From Isoetes taiwanensis (taxonomy: Eukaryota > Streptophyta > Lycopodiopsida > Isoetales > Isoetaceae), in the NCBI GenBank assembly GCA_021234155.1, contig JAJEKV010000105.1, positions 1,772,494-1,836,493 of the forward strand: a stretch of DNA of 64,000 nt, read 5' to 3'. Positions 35,401 to 46,345 of this stretch are shown here, piece by piece. How positions within the stretch are numbered: position 1 is the first letter of the stretch; each line of letters begins with the position of its first letter. The notes beneath the pieces were generated by a model. That model had not been told where the DNA came from and searched no databases. It saw only the letters and a list, made by a program, of their open reading frames with translations. Position numbers and translations under genes: made by a program.

Positions 35401-36800
35401 CGGCTAATGGCTAATGGCTGCAGGTGGGGTGCCCCGATGCTTGTCTAGGCTAATGTTGCGTGGGTGTTTGGGCATGTGCTGTGGCTGAAGTGCATGGGGA
35501 AATCTCCGTCTTCCGGAGCTCAGCTTCTACTGAAATTGTTTCTGCCTTTCCAACACGTCTATACATTGTTGCAGAGTCTCATGTACATTGGCATGAAGGC
35601 TTTTACCTTGTTGGAGTACAGCTGCCCGTAGCTTATGTACCTCTTGTTCTCTAGCAAGAGAACTATGTTCCAAATTCTGTACCCTAGAGGTGACCGCAAT
35701 ATCTCTTGGGGCGTGGATCTTTGTCTCAATTGTGGCGACCCCTATTTTGAAAGGCCGGGTGGGCGGTAGCTTTCTATGCGACTACTGGACCATGTGATGG
35801 TGATGTCTAACCAAGATGGGAGATAGCGGTGGTAGTCTCCGCTCAAGGCGTTCCCTATCGTATCATGGCTTGACTCTAGTAGACATGGCATCTATGTGCC
35901 TATAGGTTAGTGAGAGCTTTTGCCTATATATCTGCTCCCTCGATTCAAATTGCAACAAGCGAATCTTTGTCTTGCAATGTCGTTGCATGTGGGTCTCCAT
36001 CTCCACAACATGTTGCTTTCTGCAGATAAACTACCTCTTGGCTTTGTAATCGCGAGGATTGTTGCTCCCTCAAGGGCGGTTGTGTGATCCAAATAGTGTT
36101 ATCCTCATTTGTCCTTTTGCATTCATTGCCATCTTGCCATGCATGGTCGGGTGTCTTTGCCCTTGTTGAGTCGCAATCATGGAGTCATTTAACCTGGGTT
36201 TGTCGATTGCATTTTAGCGGGCTTCTTTCCTCATGGAAGAGGCCTCGGCCCGGGCCATTTTGTGGTGGGCCATTTTTGGTAGGCCGTCTTTACAATTTCA
36301 CATTGAGAGTTCAAAGAATGAAAGCAAAGCATGAGCGATGCCCCCCCTCTAGTGGTTGGCACGGGGCGAGGGAGTTTTTACTTTTGGGGGGTCATCCCTA
36401 TGGGTAGGAAGTTTGATTCCAGCCAATGAATAGGATTTGGGACTCGGGCTATCTATGAGTGATGTAGCAAGCTTTTGGCCTGAATGACACTCACCCCGCG
36501 CTTTTTATTTGTAGGGAAGTGTAGCTACAAACAGATGCGTGGTCGAAAGCTTTTGGCTGGAATAACACTCACCCCATGCTTAAACATGTGCGTGGTCAGT
36601 CGCCTTTAACCCTAGATATAAAATGTAGGTGAAAGTGCTCGAAAGAGAAAGAACTTACATGGCATAAGGTTGGGTAGAGAAAGTGGAGAAGAGTTCGAGA
36701 GAGGAAAAGTGGAGAAAAGTTCTAGAGAGGGGATGCGACCAAGGCGCTAGAGAGAGAATGAAACCAAGGCGCTAGAAGAGAATGCAATGGACAATATGAA
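35401..36800 (-). mobile_element. LINE 5'-region fragment
   Basis: The segment repeats, in the same order and orientation, phrases of the 5' part of the LINE at 20.6-21.9 kb: TCCTCATGGAAG.GGCCTC (36225), CTAGTGGTTGGCA (36349), GCGTGGTCAGTCGCCTTT (36590) and CTAGAGAGAGAATG (36750). It covers the ORF1/5'UTR part and lacks endonuclease and RT, the opposite of what 5' truncation produces. It was therefore probably cut by a later rearrangement. Confidence 0.6.
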
Positions 36801-37581
36801 CCTTGATTTAAAAAAAAAAAGAGAGACCATGTTTAGCAGTCGGTTTCCATCGTGGCAAGAGAACTCTAATGCTTTAGACATTCTTCAAAATCTTGTACAC
36901 TAAGGCCCTATTTACTATAGCGGACTTCCTTGATGCAGAAATAGCAGTTTCAAGAGCTACAACACTAGCAACTTATCTAAAATACAAGTAACATACATAA
37001 TAACATATTAAGTATATAACATGGCAACATTCGCAGATATAGCAAGCCTATGCATGGAGGTGTATAATGAGTCAGGCAATAGTTAGAAATTTTTAGGAAG
37101 ACCTGCTATGTTAGCATTTTGACCTCACCAAAATTTGAGGCAGATGATTCCGAAGAGGGGATGCAGAATATGCTCAACAATCTTCTTGACATCCATAGCT
37201 AAGTAGAGCAGTAATAGGGTGATAATAGAAATTTGGAGTTGACTTGCATATTGTATACATGCATAGCTCATTATATTACAGGAACATCATACTCATGGAT
37301 TCCTTACATTCATGAGTATGACATCTAGACATATTAGATTTTGGTTTAGATTATTTCGTATCTAGAAGACTACTGTAAGCGCCAACTTTTTTAAAGATCT
37401 AAAAGTTAATTCTCAAAATTAATGGATGTCATAGAGATTGAATGGCTCAATTAAGCCCTTTAAGTATTACATGTACAGATGAATAAGAACCTTTTATTCT
37501 CCTTCAGTGGCAAATTTGGTGATCCTTCCAGTCCTTGCCATTGATAATAGCCTGATTATTAGGTACCATAACATTTGGAGA
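36801..37581. other. Unassigned stretch
   Basis: No gene. A short perfect stem CATACTCATG/CATGAGTATG lies at about 37288-37320. Confidence 0.35.
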
Positions 37582-37688
37582 AGACGTGAGCTCAATCACC
37601 CAATGCTCGGTTGTTCTGGCAAGTAAACAGAAGCGCTCCTGTGTTTACTCACCGGAACATCCTCCCAGGATGATTGAGCCCCTCTTAG
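37582..37688 (+). ncRNA. Candidate miRNA-type foldback
   Basis: The 5' arm (from GAGCTCAATCACCC at 37588 through GTTGTTCTGGCAAGTAAACA) pairs over about 42 positions with the 3' arm (TGTGTTTACTCACCGGAACA through GGATGATTGAGCCC, ending at 37682). The terminal loop is about 10 nt (GAAGCGCTCC). Mismatches and a bulge are confined mostly to one internal stretch. Length and shape fit a plant pre-miRNA. The 3' arm GATGATTGAGCC resembles the start of the miR170/171 family only by its first bases, and I do not recognise the mature sequence. It is not in a transposon I can define. No small-RNA evidence is available here. Confidence 0.45.
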
Positions 37689-38024
37689 AGTATAGCTTGT
37701 GGTTATAGCTTGTTTGGGATAATCCAAGCCATTATGCCTCATAAAGGGGCTGGCAAGCCCATTAGCAAGCTAGGTTTGGATAGTTGGGTTCGGGGGCAAT
37801 ACGATTTGAACGAGACACAAGGAGATTTGAAGTAGAAAAAACAACATATATAAAATTGAGGTTTTATAAATGGCACATTGCTTTTGCTGGATCATTGGGT
37901 TTTCAAATTCTCATTTGATAATGTAGCAGCCATACAAGAGCAAAGGCATAGTAAACATTCAAAGATGTATATTATGGATATCTATATATGTCAAATATAC
38001 ATACATAGAGAACACCTATGAAAT
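37689..38024. other. Downstream flank of the glycine-rich gene
   Basis: Presumed 3' untranslated region and terminator of the minus-strand gene at its right end. No clear polyadenylation signal can be singled out. Confidence 0.35.
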
Positions 38025-38501
38025 CTAAGGAGCTTTAGTTTTGCCATCCCCAGGGATACCACCACCAAAGAAAAACCCAGGATTTAAGTTACCACCACCA
38101 CCACCGCCGCCACCATAACCTTTACCACCCGACCCATAACCGTAACCAGAACCAGACCCGCCAGAACCAGAACCGGACCCATAACCATAACCGTAGCCAG
38201 AACCGGAACCGGAGCCATAACCAGAGCCTTCGCCGTATCCGGATCCGCCAGAGCCCCCGCCATAGCCAGAGCCTCCACCTCCACCGTGGGCAGACCCGCC
38301 CGAGCCCGCCCCGTAGCCGTAGCCATAGTTTTTTCCGGCATGGCTGTAGCTCCTGCTCTGCCCATTTGGGCCCGATCCATATCCATAACCATATCCCCTG
38401 TTTGATCCATACTGAGACCGCGATTCGCTGCTCGACGGAGGCCTCGCTGCGGCCATCGAAGCGATGGCGCACAATGTGAGCAGCAGGATTAATCGCGCCA
38501 T
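38025..38501 (-). CDS. Secreted glycine/tyrosine-rich structural protein
   Basis: An intact single-exon ORF of 158 residues on the minus strand, ATG at 38501. Residues 1-20 form a signal peptide (MARLILLLTLCAIASMAAAR; hydrophobic core and small residues before the cut). Residues 20-45 are polar, Ser-rich. Residues 35-140 are built from GYGYGYG, GSGSG and GGGGG blocks, with alternating Tyr-Gly typical of plant glycine-rich cell-wall proteins that can be cross-linked through tyrosine. A short unique tail ends GDGKTKAP. The protein is likely exported to the cell wall. A TATA box lies about 32 bases upstream of the ATG. Frames overlapping on both strands are by-products of the low-complexity codons. 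I am confident of the class; the exact role is unknown. Confidence 0.88.
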   Translation of the reverse strand: MARLILLLTLCAIASMAAARPPSSSESRSQYGSNRGYGYGYGSGPNGQSRSYSHAGKNYGYGYGAGSGGSAHGGGGGSGYGGGSGGSGYGEGSGYGSGSGSGYGYGYGSGSGSGGSGSGYGYGSGGKGYGGGGGGGGNLNPGFFFGGGIPGDGKTKAP

Positions 38502-38532
38502 TTTTGAGAGCTTGGCAGAGGTTTTTGGTGGG

Positions 38533-38541
38533 ATTTTATAG
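38533..38541 (-). promoter_or_regulatory. TATA box of the glycine-rich gene
   Basis: On the minus strand the sequence reads CTATAAAAT in a GC-rich context (GGCCGGG just upstream). It is about 32 bases before the ATG, implying a very short leader, or use of this ATG soon after transcription start. Confidence 0.6.
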
Positions 38542-38799
38542 CCCGGCCGGGTTCTCTGTTATGAATGCGCCTGTTTTGCAGTAGGTGAGCCTCAATCCGA
38601 TCGTTGTGTGTGTCATTTACAGAGGCACGGTCGGTTCAACCATAGTCTTGCGGCCGACCCCACTTTGCTTTTCCAAAAGTTGAACCGGACCAATTTGCAC
38701 CGACTTACCTAGCCCCTTTCCCCATTCTTTTTCCCATTTTTTTACCCCCCTCTTTTTACCTTGCCACCTCTCCATGTCATGTCACCCTTCCCCCTGCCT

Positions 38800-38945
38800 C
38801 CCACGTCCCTTTCTCGCCCCTCCACATCATTGCCCGCATGTGCGCGTCGCCTCCACGTCCCATCCTCTCTCCACATCATTGCCCCCCATGTGCCTGTCGC
38901 CTCCACGTCCCCTTCTCGCACTCCGCTTGTCGCCTCCTCGTATCG
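38800..38945. repeat. C-rich tandem repeat, about 55 bp unit
   Basis: 'CCTCCACGTCCC', 'CTCTCCACATCATTGCCC' and 'CATGTGC' recur about three times between 38800 and 38945, giving long open frames in several phases that are not genes. Confidence 0.8.
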
Positions 38946-41250
38946 CTTCTTCACATAACCATCCCGATTTTTTACTGCCTTTCACATGCTCATTTCTCAC
39001 CTTGCTATCAACAAATTTATCTTCATTCCATCCCATCCCTAGCTTTCGATTCTGACCTCCTAGCTCTTTAGCTAGCATGATTAGAAACATCTGGTAATGC
39101 TGCACATGGATAGCTGTGCATCCGAGGAGCACACGACATGATTCTACATCTAGTACATCATGACATTTACACTTTCATGCCTTAGTACACATCATGAAGT
39201 TCACATTGGTAAATACCATTCCATAAGTTTGGACATGGTACTCACTTTTGTATGCATCTATATTTATGCACGTTATATGATATTTTGTTGGAAACTGTAT
39301 GCACTTCTATGAAGTGTGTACTAAGTTTTGTTGCAATGAATAAGATAAGAATGTAGAAGTTTTGAGATCCAACCTAATTGTCATTTTATGGCACTGGTTA
39401 TAGAAGTTTTAAATTACTACTAACAATGACCATTTGAATTAAATTGAATTGAGTTTTATTGTCCATGGAGACCAAGGGGCCTAAGGGCTATATAGCAAAC
39501 CTTATGCAAACCAACATTAGCTAACGTTTTGGTACACAATAAAGTTTGTAGGAGAATGGTGTTTAGTCCGGAGTGGTGGAATGGCAGACTAGACACCATT
39601 TCCTTAAAAAATAGAAGTAGGGGGTTGTTTTTACCAAAATCTGACAGTTTTATAGAGTTCTACTAGTTCTTGCAAAGATTCGTTATTCTTTGAACATATC
39701 CAACAAAGAAACTCCCGGTGATTTGCTACCTACAAAGAACTATACGTCATCTGCTCTGCTTAATACCTTGCGATCTACTAGCTGTGAAGGTCCTTATTGC
39801 GAAGGACTGGTCTGCACTAAAGAACATTTGTTGTATGTGGATCTTGGAGAACTGGTGGCAGTTGCAACCCTAAAAAAGAAAAACTGGAGAAACACTTGCA
39901 CAACCAATAATGTGGAATGGATGGAACATTTTTCCATTCTGCAGTGTAGGGAGGTTCCAAGTGACACCATGAAAATGCACGCCCGCAAAAAATATTGACC
40001 CTATTTCTATTTTGTTATAGATTGATAACAGCACCACTTCTGCTAATTCCTGGCATAATTTAATTAGTATTTTATCACATGTTCTTTGCCAACTCAATTG
40101 CAAGTGCAACATTACCATTTCCAATAATGGTGTGATTTTCTTTAAAATTCGGGAAATTAGAGGTATTTTTCTCAAAACCCTAATAAATATAAATAAAAGG
40201 TGGCATTTTTGCTTGTTAGTACAAAATCTAACTTCGAGGTCTAATAGAACCACGATAATTTAAAGTAATCGGGGAGTGATGAAGGTTACCTCTTTGATTT
40301 TATTTTTTTTTTTTGGTTATTTTTCCAAAATTTCAATAGAAATTTGCCTGCATCTATTTCATCAAATCTAATATTTCCAACTTTAATCTTAAAAAATTAT
40401 GAAGAGGAATTCTTCCCCACCCTCCCCAATTTCAACCCTTGGGTTTTATATTTCAGGTAAATTTTGGGTTCCCTGCTCAGGTGGCACTCTAGCGGCACTG
40501 CCAACATAGTTTCATCTCTGATAATCTGCTTCCACGACCATAACTATACGAGAAAGATTATAGGAGGCTCTGCATCCCGAGACAGATTGAGGAGCATTTT
40601 AGGGCAGAGCAACCGAAAACCTACAAGTCGTAGTTTCTCCCATACTTTAAGAATGTCTATTCGGTCTATTAAGATAAGATATATCCATATGTTTCATAAA
40701 GAAGTATTACTAAATTTGTTGTTTGTGGAATTGGTCACTAGATATATCATTCCCAAGATGGCTAGGTATTTTCCTTCACACTTCCAACATTGTATTTTAG
40801 TCTTGATATTCTTGTTTGCTTACAAGAAATAAAATTTCATCCTTGACATAACGAGAGGAGTGAATAAGCTTTTATAACGTTGGCTTAAAAGTCTCCAACT
40901 GTCCATACCATCATTAATAACCAAATACTCGTCAAGCATTGGCACACAATTCCTTTGTATTATTGGTCAATGGCCTTGAAGAGACAAGTAAGGGCATGCC
41001 AGATACAATGAGAGCCTGGAAAAAAGTATCTTTGACCTTATTCCTGGGATTAAATCCATATCATCTTTTACTTCAAACAATTGAACTCTTTCAACTTGGA
41101 TATTGTGAAATGGATCCTCGAAGGCCTTGGAATATGCAACAAGAGTGCCTAGATCTTCCAACAGAGAGCTCATAAGGCTTTCAATTCAAATACATGAAAA
41201 CAATATTTGCGTAAATATTTAAAATCAAAGGGAGGGAGGCTAGATGGGAC
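38946..41250. other. Unassigned stretch
   Basis: No gene can be supported. The longest frames (40464-40832 plus, 122 codons; 39870-40253 minus, 127 codons) have no motif, and 40967-41173 on the minus strand (LLEDLGTLVAYSKAFEDP) looks somewhat protein-like but is unplaced. Confidence 0.3.
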
Positions 41251-41259
41251 CAAGGGTAC

Positions 41260-41650
41260 TACTGAGAGATGAGAAAGCACCAATGAGACGTTGAAGGAGA
41301 ACCTTGCAATAAATAGAGATGTTTCACCGTAAATGCATGAAATGCATATGTGTCGCCTGCACAGAACCATGATCCGATGTCTTAGATGGGGTGGCATCCT
41401 CAAATTGTCGGGCATCTCGTGACCAGCCCCTTTATTTTGAAGAAGTTTATGGCATGTAGCGCGATGAACGGTCTCTCCTTTTGGGATGTTTGTTTTCTTA
41501 TGATTGTGCACTAGTATTGGTGATGTGCAGGTATGACGATGATATGTATTTTGTCCAAGTCCCTTATTGAGAGCTTATCACTAAGGGTTTCCTCGAAAAT
41601 TCAAAAGGTGGGGTTTTTCTAATCCGGATGATAAGCTCTTGGCAAGTACA
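41260..41650. mobile_element. Decayed Helitron-like remnants
   Basis: 41260-41395 matches the 3' part of the 23.8-24.4 kb elements (GAAAGCACCAATGAGACGTTGA, then GATCCGATGTC). From 41405 the sequence reads in the opposite sense, with CTCGTGACCAGCCCCTTT as in element B, ending in the palindromic module at 41578-41640. Two remnants in opposite orientation appear to be joined. Ends cannot be fixed. Confidence 0.5.
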
Positions 41651-41721
41651 TGAGCCAACATGGGGCTTGGTTTGGTGAGGATGTGTATAATATCTTTCTG
41701 ATTCCAAGAAAACGACGATGA

Positions 41722-41915
41722 TTGGATAAGATCCTTGACTCGGGTTGTATCTCTCTCATCTCCAAGTGTAAGAACCCTCTTCAATTTCGGACTAGTGTCC
41801 CATTACCTTATTGTCTTTTGTTTACAAGATCTTTGCTAAAGCATATGCCCAAAGGCTTCAGGACATTTTTGCCGATTTTATTTTCTCTACACAATGGGGC
41901 TTCCTAGCAGTTGTT
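41722..41915 (+). pseudogene. LINE reverse transcriptase fragment, different family
   Basis: The fragment encodes ISLISKCKNP and, after a frame change, FVYKIFAKAYAQRLQDIFAD followed by FSTQWGFL. This matches the conserved block of L1-type RT (lipK..P, RPI, YKi.aK.lA.RL, Q.gF). It is on the plus strand, about 65 codons, truncated at both ends, and unlike the LINE family at 11.6-21.9 kb. Confidence 0.75.
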
Positions 41916-41959
41916 GTATTATAAACAATGTAGCTGTAGTCTATGAGGGCATATATAAT

Positions 41960-42480
41960 ATAAATATAGTAGCTCAGGGGGTGTGGTGTTAGTCTTGGCG
42001 GACTAGCATGGGTGCATAAGTTTGACAAATTATTGGCATGGCAAGGCAAGGCAATTGAATGGCAAAGAAAACCTTGTAAAAGCTATGGGTTAAATTATAT
42101 CCTTTTATGAAAGGTATATCTACGCTTAAAGGTTTGAGATAAAAATAAAACATTAAGAGTCAACTAGGGGGCTCGAAAGTTAGAAAACGAGGAACAACGG
42201 ACCTTTAATAAGGGAACCTCGTGATCCAAGGGGCGGACATCATCGATTAAGTGGCGCTTGTCTTCAAATGACCGGGGAACCACAAGAACCAACCGGTTCA
42301 AACTGAATTATCTACGATTAGCCTATGACCCAAATCGGATTCTTTGAAGATCATACACATAATTTTCTTTGTCCAAATAAAAGAAAACCTGAATTGCTAA
42401 TTTGCCATTGCCTACAGCTTTGCCAAATTTGCCAGTTCTTAGGACTGATCCAGTTGGATGGTGAACTACCATAATTTGGT
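41960..42480 (+). repeat. Segmental duplication copy 1 (copia empty site)
   Basis: The sequence from TAGTAGCTCAGGGG to GGTGGATGGTGAACTACC-like matches 43300-43511 joined to 49467-49715. The junction here reads GAGTCAACTAGGGGG, uninterrupted, showing the pre-insertion state of the site occupied by the copia element. The first 40 bases (GTAGCTCAGGGGGT) vaguely recall a tRNA A-box. Confidence 0.8.
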
Positions 42481-43299
42481 TATGATGATATGAATCTCTT
42501 TCAAATTAAGCCATAATCAAAATTGACAACCCATCTCCTTGCCGGGATGGATCTCCGATTAAACTCTCTTCCGCAACTATGATAGACTTAATCTATCTTT
42601 ATTTGAAATCTAAAGCTTGAACAATGTAAACTGCAATTTTTATGAGTCCATTGCTTCTAGTTGCTGGTGATTAGAGTTTGCTTATAATTAATTGTGGATA
42701 TACATATGGGAATTGAGAATCTGTTAAATCTTTATGAAGTGGTTAGTGCAATTAGAGAAATTGTAAATCGATCTTATGATTTTTATGATTTTAAGATTTC
42801 CTTTTGATGGGTGATCATGTCATCAATATTTTTGCAATATTATGGTTTGTGCCATAAGTATTTGATATTAGTGGATGACATTGAAAATTTTAGATTGGTG
42901 TCTAAAATTTTGAGCAGTAGTTGATGCTACTGGTTGAGGTTGGTACTTCAACAAAACTCCATTACTTTTTCTTAAGCCTTACCTATTCTTTGATATTAGA
43001 AATTTACTCTATAGTTAGTACAACTTAAAACCTTATTAATAATATATTTCAACTCTGTAGATCAATTCAATCCTTTCAGTATCTTTTTCCTAAATCCTTA
43101 GCCATTAGCAATTGTGATTGTAATAGATGGTGCTATTTGTGAGATCATAATCCTAACCTTTAGACATTGAAATGGGCCGAGTTGTTGCTCAAGTATAAAC
43201 GCATCGAAGTTGGTCTTTGAAGTGTCTCAAATTGAGTTGGTGCTTATTTGTGTTTTATGGATATAACTGAGGTCAATTGTTTCTTAAAAATAGAAGAAT
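42481..43299. other. AT-rich spacer between duplicated segments
   Basis: No gene or named repeat is visible. Confidence 0.35.
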
Positions 43300-43511
43300 G
43301 GACGAATATTGTAGCTCAGGAGTATGGTCTTGGATGATAGTCTTGGTTAACTACCATGGGTACGTAAGTTTGGCAAATTATTGGCAAGGCAAGGCAATTG
43401 AATGGCAAGGAAAACCTTATAAAAGCTATGGGTTAAATTGTATCCTTTCAATAAAAGGTATATCTATACTTAAAAGTTTGAGATAAAAATAAAACATTAA
43501 GAGTCAATTAG
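43300..43511 (+). repeat. Segmental duplication copy 2, left part
   Basis: Same sequence as 41960-42170, ending in ATTAG (43507-43511), which is the left target-site copy of the copia insertion. Its continuation is at 49467-49715. Confidence 0.8.
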
Positions 43512-43957
43512 TGAAGAGTATTGACATGATGATGAGTTCATTGAATATAGTTGAGGTTGATTAAATGATATTGCAATGGTCTTATGAACTACTAAGATTA
43601 TTTCCAATGGTCAGATGCAATATTGAAAGTTATTTATAGTTAGACCTAAGACCTAGCTCGGTGAACAGTGTTCCCGGCCAGGTGCTTTCAAACCCAGAGA
43701 TCTAGCTGCCGACCTCATAAATCAAAGGGTAAGATTAATGGATTGCCGGAATGCGGTGATCCGAAGCAAATTTAACTTAAGCATATCTTGTACGTGGATA
43801 TATAGTTTGATCGTAATAGTGAACGAAGTTTGATGTTTGGCTTTGATATTTTCTTCGATGCTATTTGATTATTATCTGTATTTGAGATTGTGTGTGACAT
43901 TGGCTTTTTAACAAGTGTGGTTGTATAGGTTAAAGTGATAGAGAGAATCATCTAACA
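43512..43957 (+). repeat. Copia 5' LTR
   Basis: TG...CA ends. Differences from the 3' LTR cluster at 43761-43840, for example CCGAAG versus CCAGAAG and GAACGAAG versus GAACTGAAG. Confidence 0.95.
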
Positions 43958-43958
43958 G

Positions 43959-43970
43959 TGGTATCAGAGC
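43959..43970 (+). other. Primer binding site, tRNA-iMet
   Basis: TGGTATCAGAGC, complementary to the 3' end of initiator tRNA-Met, lies one base after the 5' LTR. Confidence 0.95.
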
Positions 43971-43980
43971 AAGCTAAACC

Positions 43981-45050
43981 ATGTCCACACGTTTTGGAGC
44001 TACACTTCTAAGCCAAATGGAAGTGTTCCAGGAGTTGGAGGCTTTCGATATGGAAGGAGAGAATTAAAGAAGTTTCGTATAGTTTGAGGGATTATGGAAT
44101 ATTGTTGAGCCAAATCGGCATTGAGGATGAAGTAAGCAGCTTGCCAAAGAGGAGACACATCAACAAATTAAACTGAGAGTCTGCACGCGAAAATCCAAAG
44201 AGGTGAGTGTCAGTAGTGATAAAACAAGCGATGATTTGAAAGTAAGTCAGGCTAAGGCAATAATCATGTGCAAAGTTGCACCAAGTATAATGCTTAAGCT
44301 AAGGGATCTGAGCCCAAGGGATGCATGGAAGTATTTAATCAAAACATATCGACTAAAAGCTCCTCTAGATAGATGTCTTGGAAAAAGAAATCAAAAATGA
44401 AATTTGATGATAAGTCTGATCTGACCACTATGTTTCACAAGTTTGATTCCCTTTGTGCAGATTTAGAAGCAGCTGGGGTAAGTATGTCAGTAAGTCATCA
44501 AATCTTGGCAATTTCTAAAATGTTTTCTAACTATGGAACATTGTCTACATTAATAAGAACTGTAGCAAGAACTAGAGAGGAAGCTGAGCAGATTGCTAGA
44601 ACAGAAATAGAGCAAAAAATGTGGATTGAAAATGATAATGATGAGGAGGAAGAATCTGCTGAGGTGTTGGTTGTGAAGAAAGGGAAAGTTTATAATGACA
44701 AAGGTAAGCAGATTGGCCCATGTTTTGGTTGTGGGGAAGTGGGGCATTTAAAATACAATTGCCCGAGAGGTGTTCAAAATGCTAGAACTTGTTACACATG
44801 TGGTGGAGTGGGACATATGGCTTCAAAATGCCCAAGTCCAAGAGACAGTGGCAGGGGCAGAAGTAGAGGCAGGGGCAGGCCTAATAATTGGAATAAAGGA
44901 AGAGGCAGAGGTGCCAAGGCAGCAAGTACAAATGCTGCTGTTATAGAATGTGAGGAGGAAGATTCAGAAGAGGAGGTAACAAATGCATTTTCTAATTATT
45001 TGAGCAAAGCACAAACTTCTAAAGTGTCTTTTGTTGTAGATCTGAGCTGA
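43981..45050 (+). pseudogene. Copia gag
   Basis: The start is ATG at 43981 (MSTRFGATLLSQMEVFQ), just after the primer site. After early breaks, the open segments 44203-44400 and 44373-45050 carry a UBN2-type gag domain (KAIIMCKVAPS..., MFHKFDSLCADLEAAG). Two CCHC zinc knuckles follow: CFGCGEVGHLKYNC (44721-44762) and CYTCGGVGHMASKC (44790-44831). Then comes an Arg/Gly-rich stretch and an acidic tail. The product would package element RNA. The frame shifts between the two segments within RCLGK, so the protein as read is interrupted. Confidence 0.9.
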
Positions 45051-45056
45051 AAAGAA

Positions 45057-46345
45057 CAATCATAGAATCTTGATTTGCTAATCCAGATGGGATAAGGAGC
45101 AAAAGACAAGGAGTATAATGATTGGGAGATGGCGAGAATTAGAGAAGTGAAGGCAGGAGGCATGCTGAAATTGTTTGATTTACAAGGAAACCCTGTAGAA
45201 ATTGAAAAGGTTCTTTGTGTGCCCTCTATAGTGAAAATTTTGATTTCTGTAAGTCAATTAGTTGACCTGGATTATCAGGTCCTATTTGACAAGTTTGTAT
45301 GCAGAATTGTTAAGGATAATAAAGTATGTTTTTTGGGAAAAAGAGTTGGTGATCTCTTTGAGTTGAATGCTTCAGATAATGTTGCAGCAGTCAATAATGT
45401 ATCTCTTCCAAACTATAAAACTTGGCATGAACGTTTAGGGCATACAAACATAAACAATGTGAAAGCCTTGAACAAACTTGGATACATTAATGCTGCAGAT
45501 GGGGATCAAAAGAATTTTATTTGCAGGGGTTGTATGATAGGCAAAAGCACTAGGATTCCTTTTTGCAGGAGATCAAAGAGGGCTGAAACACCATTGGAGC
45601 TGATACATACTGACATATGTGGCCCTCTCAATGTAAGAAGCTACTCTGGAAAAAGGTATTTCATCACTTTCATAGACGATTACACTAGAAAAGCTAAATG
45701 CTATTGTTTATCAAAAAAATATGAAGCTTTGAGAGCATTTAAAGTTTTGTAATGTAAGTAGAACGAGAAACAAAGCTATAAAAGTGAAGTGTCTAAAGAT
45801 CGACGAGAGGTGGTGAGTACATATCAAAGAAATTTAGAGCCTATTGCATTGAAAAAGGAATTAAGAGGCAATTGACATGTGGGTATTCACCTGTGCAGAA
45901 TGGGGTTGCAGAAAGGAAGAATAGAACATGTTTAAATGCAGTGAGAGCAATGTTGAAACATGCTGGTTTACCAAATGTATTTTGGGAAGAAGCCTTAAAA
46001 ACTGCAATTTATATTCAAAACAGGGTTCCAAGTGCAAGTATAGATGGAGAAATATCGGAATTCTTGTGGACCAAAAGAATGCCAACACCTATGGGTGTTT
46101 AGCTTATGTTCACATCCCAGAAGAATTGAGAAATAAATTAGATGTGGGCTGTAATTGCTTTTTCGGACGGGTATGACGAGGAGTCAAAAGCATATAGACT
46201 TTATGCTCCAAGCAAAAAAGATTTTGATAAGTAGAGATGTTGTATTCTCGTAAGAGCAAAATGCATAAAGATCTCAAAGATCCGGAACATACAAGGCAAA
46301 AATTAAGGCAACTGAAATGGAGAAGACACATCATAATGATGAAAT
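45057..46345 (+). pseudogene. Copia protease and integrase region
   Basis: The end of the aspartic protease region is visible as VLCVPSIVKILISVSQL (45200-45260); its catalytic DSG motif is not readable. The gag-pre-integrase zinc segment follows (WHERLGHTNINNV...CRGCMIGKS, 45425-45550), then the integrase core: HTDICGPL with the first Asp, FIDDYTRK, and in a shifted frame TCGYSPVQNGVAERKNRT holding the third catalytic acid (45872-45930). The frame breaks near 45752 and again near 46100. The ORF is cut at 46345 by the Helitron-like insertion and resumes at 46999. Confidence 0.9.

Noticed and set aside
38084-38472. Met/Val- or Arg/Leu/Trp-rich ORFs overlapping the glycine-rich gene
   Set aside because: They are other phases of the GGT/GGA/TAT repeat codons; only the frame with the signal peptide makes sense.
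39565-39595. tRNA-Leu-like phrase (GGAGTGGTGGAATGGCAGAC)
   Set aside because: It has D-arm resemblance only; there is no B-box or closing stem at the right distance.
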